From JACKII01 sp965222315 (lineage in GTDB: Bacteria > Pseudomonadota > Alphaproteobacteria > Bin95): a DNA stretch of 64,000 bases. The position numbers and the translations under genes were made by a program. The stretch covers positions 4,154,001 to 4,218,000 of the forward strand of contig OZ244951.1 in the NCBI GenBank assembly GCA_965222315.1, given 5' to 3'. A model generated the notes under the pieces. It saw only the letters and a program-made list of their open reading frames with translations, had not been told where the DNA came from and did no database searches. Numbering within the stretch: the stretch's first letter is position 1; each line of letters starts with the position of its first letter. Positions 9,256-17,763 of this stretch are shown piece after piece.

Positions 9256-9586
9256 GGTGTGAGGGTGTTGGGGAGGGGCGGGCGGAGGTGGTGTTAGGTG
9301 ATGTGCGTGTGGGGGAGGCTGAGGCTAACCGCCGATAAGCGCAATACGCGCAAATTTTGAGGTTTTAGTGCCCAATCAACAGCCCTACACGCGCAGACTC
9401 TACCCGAAATAGTCGAATCATTGTGGAAACAGGCTTGAGCACTTGATTTTTTACCGATATCCTTATTGAAGGTGTTCCTAATAGCGATTGTCAACCAACA
9501 ACATGCTTAAATCGCTGTGTGTGGGGCAGGTTATGCGACCCATGATGCCACGCAAAGCTCAACCGAATCATGGGTAACTCGGGCAG
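9256..9586. other. Intergenic region at the edge of an AT-rich island
   Basis: The first 70 bases after rsgA are G-rich and low in complexity. From about 9340 the composition changes to AT-rich and remains so to about 12420. No terminator, tRNA or direct repeat that would mark an attachment site was found. The promoter for the next two genes presumably lies here. Confidence 0.4.
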
Positions 9587-10201
9587 TTGTCGGTCGTGAT
9601 CAGATCGTACGTTGTGAAAGGAGATCAATCATTGGTAGGTGATGTCGTCGCCTCGACGCTCGATACAGCGTTCGGCGAGTTGCGGTTGCCCTTTGCCGCG
9701 CCTGGTGCCAAGCCTTACTGGCGTTGGGAAAAAAACTTCACGCCGTTTTCCATGATGAAGTTAGATGCCTGGAATGCTCGATATTTAAAGGAAGTTATGG
9801 GGGAGATTGTTGACGGTTGGCGGCTGGGTAATGTTCTATTCTTTGACGCGATCTTAATATGGACTGTAGATAAAGAGGGGGTAATACGTTACGCGATTGA
9901 GGAGTTGGTTCAGCATAACCTGCCCACAAACATACCAAAGCACCAGAACTTCTCTTTGACACGGAGAATGCCAAAGCTAGGGCACCCAGCCCTTGTATCA
10001 GGTGAATCTAGCAGGATTGCAGGAGAAATTAAGCCAGTCATCGGCGACGGTGGTAATTTCTTATGGTGGGAAATCAACAACAAATCCGGACGGTATGGTC
10101 TTTATCGGAGTCGTACTATGGATCAGCTTGAAAACGTGTCGGGTGAGTTTTACGAATATGGCATTGAATTGAGGCCCCGCTTCATTCAAGGAAAAAATTA
10201 G
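9587..10201 (+). CDS. Unknown protein, first gene of an AT-rich two-gene module
   Basis: Function not recognised. The product is up to 204 residues, soluble, without signal peptide or membrane segments. It is rich in Trp and aromatic residues, with clusters such as YWRWEKNF near 44-51 and FLWWEINN near 159-166. The start is uncertain: 9587 is a TTG, and GTG codons at 9596 and 9614 are alternatives, none with a strong ribosome binding site. It is followed after only eight bases by the TPR-like gene, so the two are almost certainly one operon. Base composition differs from rsgA and soxG on either side. A defence or contact-dependent role is possible but nothing in the sequence proves it. Confidence 0.65.
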   Translation: MSVVIRSYVVKGDQSLVGDVVASTLDTAFGELRLPFAAPGAKPYWRWEKNFTPFSMMKLDAWNARYLKEVMGEIVDGWRLGNVLFFDAILIWTVDKEGVIRYAIEELVQHNLPTNIPKHQNFSLTRRMPKLGHPALVSGESSRIAGEIKPVIGDGGNFLWWEINNKSGRYGLYRSRTMDQLENVSGEFYEYGIELRPRFIQGKN

Positions 10202-10209
10202 AAAATATT

Positions 10210-12324
10210 ATGGCAAGCTTTTCGTTCCCAAATATTTCCTATGGCGACATCGAACGCCTCTCGGCGCTTAGGCCGGACAGCGTTGAGTTCGATCTGCTCC
10301 TACATGATGTGAAACAATATTTAATTGACTGGGACTCTGAAAGCTGGGTTGATGACGATGAGATTTACTCGTTAGGGGCCGAAATATCATCTCTCTTGGC
10401 TCCGTCAGCGCTAAAGTCTCTCACGGAAAAGATAAAAAAAATCGATGAAAGCGAGACTCGTAGCTATTTCCTTGTTGGCCTGAACGGTCCCCTGGATGCC
10501 GCATCAACTCAGAGCAGTGACCGCGCTCCTTTCCGCGACAAAAACGACTTTGATGCAATATTTCAATCACAAAATTTAAATTTTGCAATGAAAGAATTAG
10601 AAAAAGAGAGGGAAGGCAGAAAAAAATATGCAGACTATTCTGGAAATTATGTTCCGCTACTTCAATTTAACACTATTATAAGCAATAAACTTATTGAATT
10701 GTCGAAAATAACTTATGGAGATTCTGCATTTTTTCTTATAGATCTCTCGGTGGAGGGGCTGTCTTATAATCCAGATGACCAGACTGCGTGGGCCAGCCTG
10801 CATCGAGCGCTGGGCTCATTAGGCCGTCACGATCTTGAAGAAATCGTACTTTGGGAGAGGTATCGACGTTTCCCCGAAAGCCCCTACACCGTTGGGCAGC
10901 TAGCGGACACAATTTTCACCCATTTTCCCGATAGAATACAAGAGGCAATTGAACTTGAGAGGGAATATCTCTTCATTTCCCCGGATGACTTCTCGAATCG
11001 AAACCGCTTAGCGCGGTATCTCGCCCGAAGTGGAAAATCCGAAGATCGAAGATCTGCCGTTGATGTTTTGCTGGAGGGTATGACTGTATATTTGGGTGAT
11101 ATCAAGGGATATGATTATGAAAAACAGCTCGTTTATGACTGTGCTGTCATAGTAAACATATTTCAGATTAACCGAGAATTCTTCGAGGAAGATTTTCCAG
11201 AATCTATCTCTGGAGAGCATATGGGGGACCCAAGGTACCAATGTGAGATGTTGCGCCAAATATCCACAAAAAGTAGCGCTCTGCTGAAGAAATTCATTCA
11301 CTCACTGTTCGTGGGTGAATTGTGGTCCAACTCAAGCGTGGAGGCCGTTGATGAAATCGTATCATCCAATCCCGGCCGATTCGGATCGTCAATCGATCTT
11401 ATTGATGAATACTCTAGAAACAAAAAATCTCAAAGTTGGTTGCGATCTCTGGAAGAATATTTGGAATATGAATCAAAAGAATATTCAGATTTAATTCAAC
11501 CGTCATTCCGAACACATTGGGCGGCGCTCGCGAAATTGATTGACATAATAGCAGATAAACCTTTTGACGGAGTTGAGCAGGGCGATGTTTCGGAAGGTTT
11601 GCAAGAAGAGACAAATGATTTTGCAGCCGCGGATTTGGATATCGATCTGGAGCGGTTGTTTAGGCAGGTAGGGGATCAAACTGATGTCACAGGCAGCAAT
11701 ATCATCGAACTTGAATTTGCGGCGGTGAGTTACGAGTATGTAGTGGCAATTGACGATGAGAAAAAAAGCTCTTTGCTACAGCTGCCTTTAGAAATTCTGG
11801 AGATGGGAGCACTCCGCCGAATTAGGCTGCGAGCTGAAGCTGGCGTTGAGTCATTGGCCAAAATGGCGTTTTCTGAACTATCGGGTGCAGCTTGGCATTC
11901 AGGTGCTCAAGAATATGCAGAAATTTTGTCATATAGGTATGGCCTGACCGCGAAAAAAGGTTACATGCGTTCCGACCAATTAAGTGGGCTTGCAGTTCAG
12001 TTTGAAAGAGCTATCTCAAACGAAGATGTCGGAAAACTTGACATGTTGGCGAAGCGTTATCGTCGTTATGAGGCATTAGCTTTGATTGTTAAAGCTGCTC
12101 TTGGTCATGATCAATCCATCGACTTACTGCGTCAACGATTTGAAGATATTCGACGAGAGGATGACCCTGAAACGAGAAAATTTGTCGAAATCATCGATTT
12201 TCCTTTCTTGGTCTATGAAAGCGGATCGTCTTTTGATGATGTTCTGAAAAAAAATTCGTCCCGGTTTCTTGCCGGTGCTCGGGTATATTTAGAAAGCTCC
12301 GTGGGGGAGTATTGGGTAGCATAG
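10210..12324 (+). CDS. Large helical protein with TPR-like segment, unknown function
   Basis: Function not recognised. The 704-residue protein is acidic, predicted soluble and largely helical. Residues about 170-300 have TPR-like pairs of helices (for example LSYNPDDQTAWASLHRALG, followed by LGRHDLEE). The C-terminal third is also helix-rich, with patterns such as LAKMAFSELSGAAW. A protein-interaction scaffold is the most that can be said. It is the second gene of a compact two-gene unit, and its AT-rich codon use differs from both flanks. No nuclease, ATPase or protease motif is visible, so it may act as sensor or adaptor for the smaller partner; this is inference. Confidence 0.68.
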   Translation: MASFSFPNISYGDIERLSALRPDSVEFDLLLHDVKQYLIDWDSESWVDDDEIYSLGAEISSLLAPSALKSLTEKIKKIDESETRSYFLVGLNGPLDAASTQSSDRAPFRDKNDFDAIFQSQNLNFAMKELEKEREGRKKYADYSGNYVPLLQFNTIISNKLIELSKITYGDSAFFLIDLSVEGLSYNPDDQTAWASLHRALGSLGRHDLEEIVLWERYRRFPESPYTVGQLADTIFTHFPDRIQEAIELEREYLFISPDDFSNRNRLARYLARSGKSEDRRSAVDVLLEGMTVYLGDIKGYDYEKQLVYDCAVIVNIFQINREFFEEDFPESISGEHMGDPRYQCEMLRQISTKSSALLKKFIHSLFVGELWSNSSVEAVDEIVSSNPGRFGSSIDLIDEYSRNKKSQSWLRSLEEYLEYESKEYSDLIQPSFRTHWAALAKLIDIIADKPFDGVEQGDVSEGLQEETNDFAAADLDIDLERLFRQVGDQTDVTGSNIIELEFAAVSYEYVVAIDDEKKSSLLQLPLEILEMGALRRIRLRAEAGVESLAKMAFSELSGAAWHSGAQEYAEILSYRYGLTAKKGYMRSDQLSGLAVQFERAISNEDVGKLDMLAKRYRRYEALALIVKAALGHDQSIDLLRQRFEDIRREDDPETRKFVEIIDFPFLVYESGSSFDDVLKKNSSRFLAGARVYLESSVGEYWVA

Positions 12325-12456
12325 GCAAGTATTAATTGGTGGTGACTTGAAGTGTTCTTGACAATATCACCGGGGATACGGGTGTAAATATTCTAAAAAG
12401 ATTCGCTGATTTTTACGAATACCTATACCGTTAACTACCATTGCCTCTCCCAACCC

Positions 12457-13113
12457 TCACCCCGCCGCCACGCTCCGCAGGCCAAACTCCCGCCCCGCGT
12501 GCTCCAGCCACTTCCAGAAGGACATGGCGGTGCTGCGTGGCACGTATACGTCATAGGTGGGCGGCTCCAGGTCGGCGCAATGGATGATGGCCGTCACGTT
12601 GCCCAAAGGCGTCTGCAGGCACTGGCCGGGGCCGAATACCGCCGGGTCCAGGTCCAGGCGGCAGCCGGTGGCCAGCAGGTCTGCCGCGGCCTCGCCGGAA
12701 ATCCGCAGCCGCGAGCGGGCGCCGCTCACGTTGATGGCGGCGGCGAACAGGCCCGCGAACGCATCTTGCAGGCGTTCGGTCAGCGCCGGAGCCTCGCCCT
12801 CATTGCAAACCGCCAGCCAATGGTCCGGCCCCAGCCAAAGCACGCGGTAGTGCTCCACCTCCGCCACGCCGCCCGCCGTTAAAGGCAGGGCCAACCCCAG
12901 CACACCTCTGGCAGCCTCCAGGAAGGCCGCATCATCCGGCTTGCCCCGCACCGCAACGATGCCGACGAACGGCAGGGAGCGCACGGTAACAGTGGCGGTA
13001 TCGTCAGGCGCGGCAGTCTGGGCTGCCAGGAACAGCTCGGCAAAGGGGCTGCGGGGCCGCGGGATCATTTCATCGACGGAATCAACCACGCTGGCGGCCT
13101 CCTTCCGGGTCAT
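12457..13113 (-). CDS. soxG: Sarcosine oxidase gamma subunit
   Basis: Smallest folate-binding-like subunit of heterotetrameric sarcosine oxidase. The 218-residue protein belongs to the SoxG family, related to the T-protein fold. Typical features are VWLGPDHWL-like (here LWLGPDHWLAV), an Ala-Gly-rich segment with a D/N-VSGARSRLRISG turn, and a C-terminal YDVYVPRS...FW segment. It overlaps the end of soxA by 32 bases, so it is translationally coupled as the last gene of soxBDAG. Confidence 0.92.
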   Translation of the reverse strand: MTRKEAASVVDSVDEMIPRPRSPFAELFLAAQTAAPDDTATVTVRSLPFVGIVAVRGKPDDAAFLEAARGVLGLALPLTAGGVAEVEHYRVLWLGPDHWLAVCNEGEAPALTERLQDAFAGLFAAAINVSGARSRLRISGEAAADLLATGCRLDLDPAVFGPGQCLQTPLGNVTAIIHCADLEPPTYDVYVPRSTAMSFWKWLEHAGREFGLRSVAAG

Positions 13114-16069
13114 AGAAGCAGGGCGGCACCACTTCGATAGCGGCGCTCAGGCCCTGTACCGGCGACACAGCATAGAGTTGCTGGCCGTGCATCTCCCGCC
13201 CGCTTTTCAGCAAGGCCAGCCCCAAATGCCGTCCGAACGTGGCGCTATAGCCGTGGGAGGTTACATGGCCGAGGCTCGGCTGGGGCGTCTCCAGATCATC
13301 GCTGGCGGCAATCTGCGAGCCCACGGGGATGGACTGCCCTTCCGCCGCCATCACGCCGACCAATTGCAGGCGGTCCGGTTCGGTCAGCGCCGGCAGGGTG
13401 AGCGAGCGCTTGCCGATAAAGTCTTTCTTCTTGCTGACCATCCCGCCAAGCCCCAGATCGTCCGGCCCGATGCGCCCGTCCGCCTCCGAATGGGTGAAAT
13501 GGCCCTTCTCGATCCGCAACATGCCCATGGCTTCCGTGCCATAGACCCGCAGGTCGTGCGCGGCGCCCGCCCGCAGGATCGCGTTCCAGACGCGGAGGCC
13601 ATAGTCGGCATCCACGTTGATCTCGTAGGCGATCTCTCCCGAAAAGGAGAGCCGGTAGATGCGGGCCGGGACGCCGCCGATATCGGCATACTGGACCGTC
13701 ATCATCGGGAAGGCCTCGTTGGAGACGTCCAGACCCGGCGTCAGGTCCGCCAGCAAGGCGCGCGCGTTCGGCCCGCTGATGGCGGCGGCAAACCATTGCT
13801 CCGTCACCGGCGTCACAAACACTTTCAGGTCCGGCCAAACCACCTGCAGCAGATATTCCAAATGCTGGAGCACCGAGCCCGAATGGTTCGTCGTGGTCGT
13901 CATGTGGAAATGGTTTTCGCCAAGCCGCATGGTGACGCCGTCATCATAGATGCGCCCGTCCTCCCGCAGCATGACGCCATAGCGGCCGCGCCCGACCTTC
14001 AGGTTGGTCCAGCTATTGGTATAAACGCGGTTCAGCAGTTCGGCGGCGTCCGGCCCCTGAATGTCCAGCTTGCCGAGCGTCGAGACGTCCACGACGCCAA
14101 CCGCCTCGCGCACCGCCAGCACTTCCTGGTTGATGCGTTCCTGAGGGGTCATGCCCTCCGTTTCATAATACATGGGCCGCGCCCAGCCCGAAGCATCGGT
14201 CCAGACGGCCCCGTTGGCCGCGTGCCAGTCGTGGGCGGCGGTGCGGCGGACCGGGTGGCCGATCTCGCCATGATGGCCTGCCGCCATGGTGTTGAATGAA
14301 AAGGGCGTATAGGGCGGGCGGAAGGTGGTGGTGCCCACTTGCGGGATCGGCTCCCCGCGCTTGTCGGCCATCACGGCCAGACCCAGCACGTTCGAGGTCT
14401 TGCCCTGGTCCGTGCCCATGCCAAGCGTGGTGTAGCGTTTCAGATGCTCGACGCTTTGATAGTTTTCCCGCCGGGCAAGGCCGATATCCTTGGTCGTCAC
14501 ATCGTTCTGCAGATCGACAAACAGGCGCGCGCCTTTGGGCGCCTGGATGGCCCAAAGCGGCGGTCCATGGCCCACCGAATCGGCTTCAACCGGCGGGGCG
14601 CTCGGCTCTTCCGCCGCGAACCCCAGCGCCCGGGCCGCCACCGCGCCCGCGGCAAAGCCCTGTTGCAGGCACCCGCTCAAATCGTAAACCCCTGCCGCAG
14701 CGCCGGCGTTGCGGTAGGGCGCGCCGGCGGATTGCGGCACGAACGCCGCCAGGTCCTCACGGAAAGCGAGCGCTCCCTTCGCCTGAGCGTGCAGGTGCAC
14801 CGCCGGGTTCCAGCCGCCGGAAACCGCAATCAGGTCGCAGTGCAGTGGGCGGTCCGCGCCACGGCTTCGCCCCCTCGAGTCTACCGGCGCAACATCCGCC
14901 CCGCGAACGCTCAGCATGCCCCGGGAGCTGATGACGGCATGGCCCGGCAGCACATTGAAGCCGTCGGCCTTTGCACGGGCTGCTGCCTCGCTCATGTTCT
15001 GGCGCGGGTCGGCTATCGCCTCGATCCGCATGCCCGCAGCCGCCAACTCGCGCGCGGCGCTATAAACGCTGTCATTATTGGCGAACAGCACGGCGGTCTT
15101 GCCGGCCAACACGCCAAAACGGGAGAGGTAGCCCCGCACCGCCGACAACAACATGACGCCCGGCCGGTCATTGTTGGTGAAGGCGATGGGGCGTTCGATG
15201 GCGCCGGTGGCAAAAATCGCGTCCCTGGTCCGTACGGTCCAGAAGCGCTGGCGCGGCAGGTGCGCCTCCGGCTCTGCCAGGTGGTCCGTGACCCGCTCCA
15301 CCAGGGTGAAAAAGTCATGCTCGTAGACGCCCGCGAGCGTCGTCCGCGTCATTACCCGCACATTCGGCAAAGCGGCCAGTTCGGCCTCCACGGCTGCGGC
15401 CCAGTCCTCCCCAGGCTCGCCGCCGATTTGTTGCGGGGCATGGAGCAATTGACCGCCGAGCCGCGGGTTCTCGTCCACCAGGATCACCCGTGCGCCGGCT
15501 TTGCCCGCCGTCAACGCCGCCGCCAGGCCCGCCGGACCGCCGCCCGCAATCAACACATCGCAATGAGTGTGGCGGTGGGCGTAGTGGTCCGGGTCCGCCT
15601 CTACCGGCGGCTTGCCCAGACCGGCCATGCGCCGGATATGCTTTTCGTACCAAAGCCAACGCTTCGGGTTGGCGATGAAGGTCTTGTAATAGAAGCCAGC
15701 CGGAAACAGACCGCCCAGCACACCGACCGCGGAGCCAATGTCGAACTGCAGGGTCGGCCAGTGGTTCTGGCTGCCGGCCGTCAGGTCCTGGTAGAGTTCC
15801 TGGACGGTTGCCCGCACGTTCGGCGTGCGTCTGGCGCCCTCGCCGATATGCAGCAGCGCGTTGGGTTCTTCAGACCCCATCCCAAAGACGCCACGCGGCC
15901 TGTGGTACTTAAACGAGCGACCGACCAGCCGCACGCCGTTTGCCAGCAGGGCCGAAGCGACCGTATCGCCGTGAAAGCCTGTCAGCCGGAACTGGTTGAA
16001 GGTGAAGGAAAGCGGCTGGCTGCGGTCGATGCCATTGCCGCCTTGCTCGGCGCGTCCGGCCTGTATCAT
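13082..16069 (-). CDS. soxA: Sarcosine oxidase alpha subunit
   Basis: Largest subunit of the enzyme that oxidises sarcosine to glycine, peroxide and 5,10-methylene-tetrahydrofolate. The 995-residue protein begins with the 2Fe-2S-ferredoxin-like segment typical of SoxA, which includes KYHRPRGVFGMGSEEPNALL. The nucleotide-binding GGGPAG lies at 176-181. The C-terminal half is an aminomethyltransferase (GcvT-like) folate domain. The start at 16069 forms an ATGA overlap with soxD, the usual arrangement; reading further upstream adds 53 residues not expected in the family. Length and domain order are normal. Confidence 0.95.
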   Translation of the reverse strand: MIQAGRAEQGGNGIDRSQPLSFTFNQFRLTGFHGDTVASALLANGVRLVGRSFKYHRPRGVFGMGSEEPNALLHIGEGARRTPNVRATVQELYQDLTAGSQNHWPTLQFDIGSAVGVLGGLFPAGFYYKTFIANPKRWLWYEKHIRRMAGLGKPPVEADPDHYAHRHTHCDVLIAGGGPAGLAAALTAGKAGARVILVDENPRLGGQLLHAPQQIGGEPGEDWAAAVEAELAALPNVRVMTRTTLAGVYEHDFFTLVERVTDHLAEPEAHLPRQRFWTVRTRDAIFATGAIERPIAFTNNDRPGVMLLSAVRGYLSRFGVLAGKTAVLFANNDSVYSAARELAAAGMRIEAIADPRQNMSEAAARAKADGFNVLPGHAVISSRGMLSVRGADVAPVDSRGRSRGADRPLHCDLIAVSGGWNPAVHLHAQAKGALAFREDLAAFVPQSAGAPYRNAGAAAGVYDLSGCLQQGFAAGAVAARALGFAAEEPSAPPVEADSVGHGPPLWAIQAPKGARLFVDLQNDVTTKDIGLARRENYQSVEHLKRYTTLGMGTDQGKTSNVLGLAVMADKRGEPIPQVGTTTFRPPYTPFSFNTMAAGHHGEIGHPVRRTAAHDWHAANGAVWTDASGWARPMYYETEGMTPQERINQEVLAVREAVGVVDVSTLGKLDIQGPDAAELLNRVYTNSWTNLKVGRGRYGVMLREDGRIYDDGVTMRLGENHFHMTTTTNHSGSVLQHLEYLLQVVWPDLKVFVTPVTEQWFAAAISGPNARALLADLTPGLDVSNEAFPMMTVQYADIGGVPARIYRLSFSGEIAYEINVDADYGLRVWNAILRAGAAHDLRVYGTEAMGMLRIEKGHFTHSEADGRIGPDDLGLGGMVSKKKDFIGKRSLTLPALTEPDRLQLVGVMAAEGQSIPVGSQIAASDDLETPQPSLGHVTSHGYSATFGRHLGLALLKSGREMHGQQLYAVSPVQGLSAAIEVVPPCFYDPEGGRQRG

Positions 16070-16341
16070 TTGTCTGTCCCTGCGCCACCGGGCGGATAGG
16101 AAGCGGCAATCTCGTGGGTGACCGTATTCCGCTCCACCACGAACCAATGATGGCAGGCGGCCCGGTGGAACCAGAATTCCTTGTGCGCGCCCTTCGGATT
16201 GTCGCGGAAATACAGATAATCCGTCCATTCCTGGTCGCTGACGGCAGCCGGGTCGGCGGGCCTTGTGTGCGTTGCATCCTCGCCGAACGTGAACTCAGTT
16301 TCGGGGCGCGGTCCGCACCAGGGGCAGGGTATGAGCATCAT
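16066..16341 (-). CDS. soxD: Sarcosine oxidase delta subunit
   Basis: The 91-residue small subunit binds zinc. Cys6-Pro-Trp-Cys9-Gly and a later Ala-Cys-His-His-Trp segment supply the ligands, as in known SoxD. The residues DYLYFRDNPKG and the Trp-Phe-x-His-x-x-x-Cys pattern are diagnostic. A second ATG follows immediately at 16338. AGGGAA lies about ten bases before the first. The stop overlaps the soxA start by four bases. Confidence 0.94.
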   Translation of the reverse strand: MMLIPCPWCGPRPETEFTFGEDATHTRPADPAAVSDQEWTDYLYFRDNPKGAHKEFWFHRAACHHWFVVERNTVTHEIAASYPPGGAGTDK

Positions 16342-16356
16342 TGTTCTGTTCCCTGC

Positions 16357-17622
16357 CTAATGTGCCTTGGGATATGGGCCGGCGCCCTTCTCGTCGATGG
16401 CGTGGCCGCTGCGGAAACGCTCCAGCGTCAGCGCAGCATTGACCGCATGTGGCTCGTCCTTGGCCATGGTGTGCGCCAAACACCAGCCGGAGCCCGGCGT
16501 CGCCTTGAAGCCGCCATAGCACCAGCCGCCGGTCATATAAAGCCCCGGCACCGGCAGCTTCCCAATGATGGGCGAACCATCCATGGTCATATCCATCACA
16601 CCGGCCCACTGCCGCATGAAGTGCAGGCGGCCGATGGAGGGGAACATCTCGGTCGCGTTGGCGACGACCTCCTCGACCTTCGGCAGGGTGCCGCGCTGGC
16701 TGAAGGAGTTGTAGCCGTCCAGCTCGCCGCCCAGCAGCACCTCCCCCTTGTCGGTCTGGGAGATGTAAAAATGCGCCGCGCCGGTGGAGACCACCGTGTT
16801 CAGGAACGGCTTCACCGGTTCGCTGACAAATGCCTGCAACAGATGGCTTTCGATGGGCAGGCGCACGCCCGCCATCTCCGCCACCTTGGTCGAATGGCCG
16901 GCGACCGCGATGCCGATCTTCTTCGCGCCGATCGCGCCACGGGTCGTCTGGACGCCGGTTACCGCGCCCGTCGCCTGGTCGCGGTCGATGCCGGTTACTT
17001 CGCAGTTTTGGATGATGTCCACACCCAGCGAGTCCGCCGCCCGGGCGAAACCCCATGCCACCGCATCATGCCGTGCAGTACCGCCGCGCGGCTGGGCCAG
17101 CGCGCAGACGATGGGAAAGCGGCTGTCAGGGGAGAGATTGATCGAGGGCTCTATCTGCGCCAGGTCTTCGCGCGTCAGGAACTCCGCATCGATGCCGCGC
17201 AGGCGCATGGAATTGTAGCGGCGCAGCGTTGTCTCGCGCTCGCCGACTGTGTGGCAGGTGTTGATGACCTTCCTTTGGGAGAACATGACGTTGTAGTTCA
17301 GATCCTCCGACAAGCCCTCCCACAGCTTCAGCGAGTGCTCATAGAAAGGCGCGTTGCCGTCCAGCAGGTAGTTGGAGCGCACAATCGTCGTGTTGCGCCC
17401 TGTATTGCCGCCGCCGATCCAGCCGCGCTCCAGCACCGCAACATTGGTGACGCCATGCAGCTTAGCCAGGTAATAGGCCGCCGCGAGGCCATGCCCGCCC
17501 CCGCCAATGATGATGGCGTCATAGGCCGGCTTCGGCTCCGGGCTGCGCCAAGCTTTCGGCCAGTTCTCGTGATGACTGAGCGCGTTACGCGCCAGCGCGA
17601 AAATAGAATAGCGGCGGGACAT
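16357..17622 (-). CDS. soxB: Sarcosine oxidase beta subunit
   Basis: Catalytic FAD subunit of heterotetrameric sarcosine oxidase, 421 residues. The dinucleotide-binding GGGGHG lies at 40-45. His185 in ARHDAVAWG corresponds to the residue that carries covalent FMN in this family. The C-terminal GGWCYGGFKATPGSG is typical of SoxB. A strong ribosome binding site (GGGAGGGTGA) abuts the ATG at 17622. It is the first gene of soxBDAG. Neighbouring folate genes (glyA, folD, purU), often seen with sox operons, are absent here. Confidence 0.96.
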   Translation of the reverse strand: MSRRYSIFALARNALSHHENWPKAWRSPEPKPAYDAIIIGGGGHGLAAAYYLAKLHGVTNVAVLERGWIGGGNTGRNTTIVRSNYLLDGNAPFYEHSLKLWEGLSEDLNYNVMFSQRKVINTCHTVGERETTLRRYNSMRLRGIDAEFLTREDLAQIEPSINLSPDSRFPIVCALAQPRGGTARHDAVAWGFARAADSLGVDIIQNCEVTGIDRDQATGAVTGVQTTRGAIGAKKIGIAVAGHSTKVAEMAGVRLPIESHLLQAFVSEPVKPFLNTVVSTGAAHFYISQTDKGEVLLGGELDGYNSFSQRGTLPKVEEVVANATEMFPSIGRLHFMRQWAGVMDMTMDGSPIIGKLPVPGLYMTGGWCYGGFKATPGSGWCLAHTMAKDEPHAVNAALTLERFRSGHAIDEKGAGPYPKAH

Positions 17623-17763
17623 TCACCCTCCCAGAATACACGGACAGACCATCGTAAAGTCCTGTCGCGGTGGTGACCAGAGTGAGCCATTGCCGCGTAT
17701 TATCGGCTCCCTATCTCTGGTAGTGTAACCCATACTTGCGATGGAACTAGCGAGGAACGCACC

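Noticed and set aside
14339..16099. 586-codon frame antisense to soxA
   Set aside because: soxA is certain on the other strand, and the product is composition-biased without motifs.
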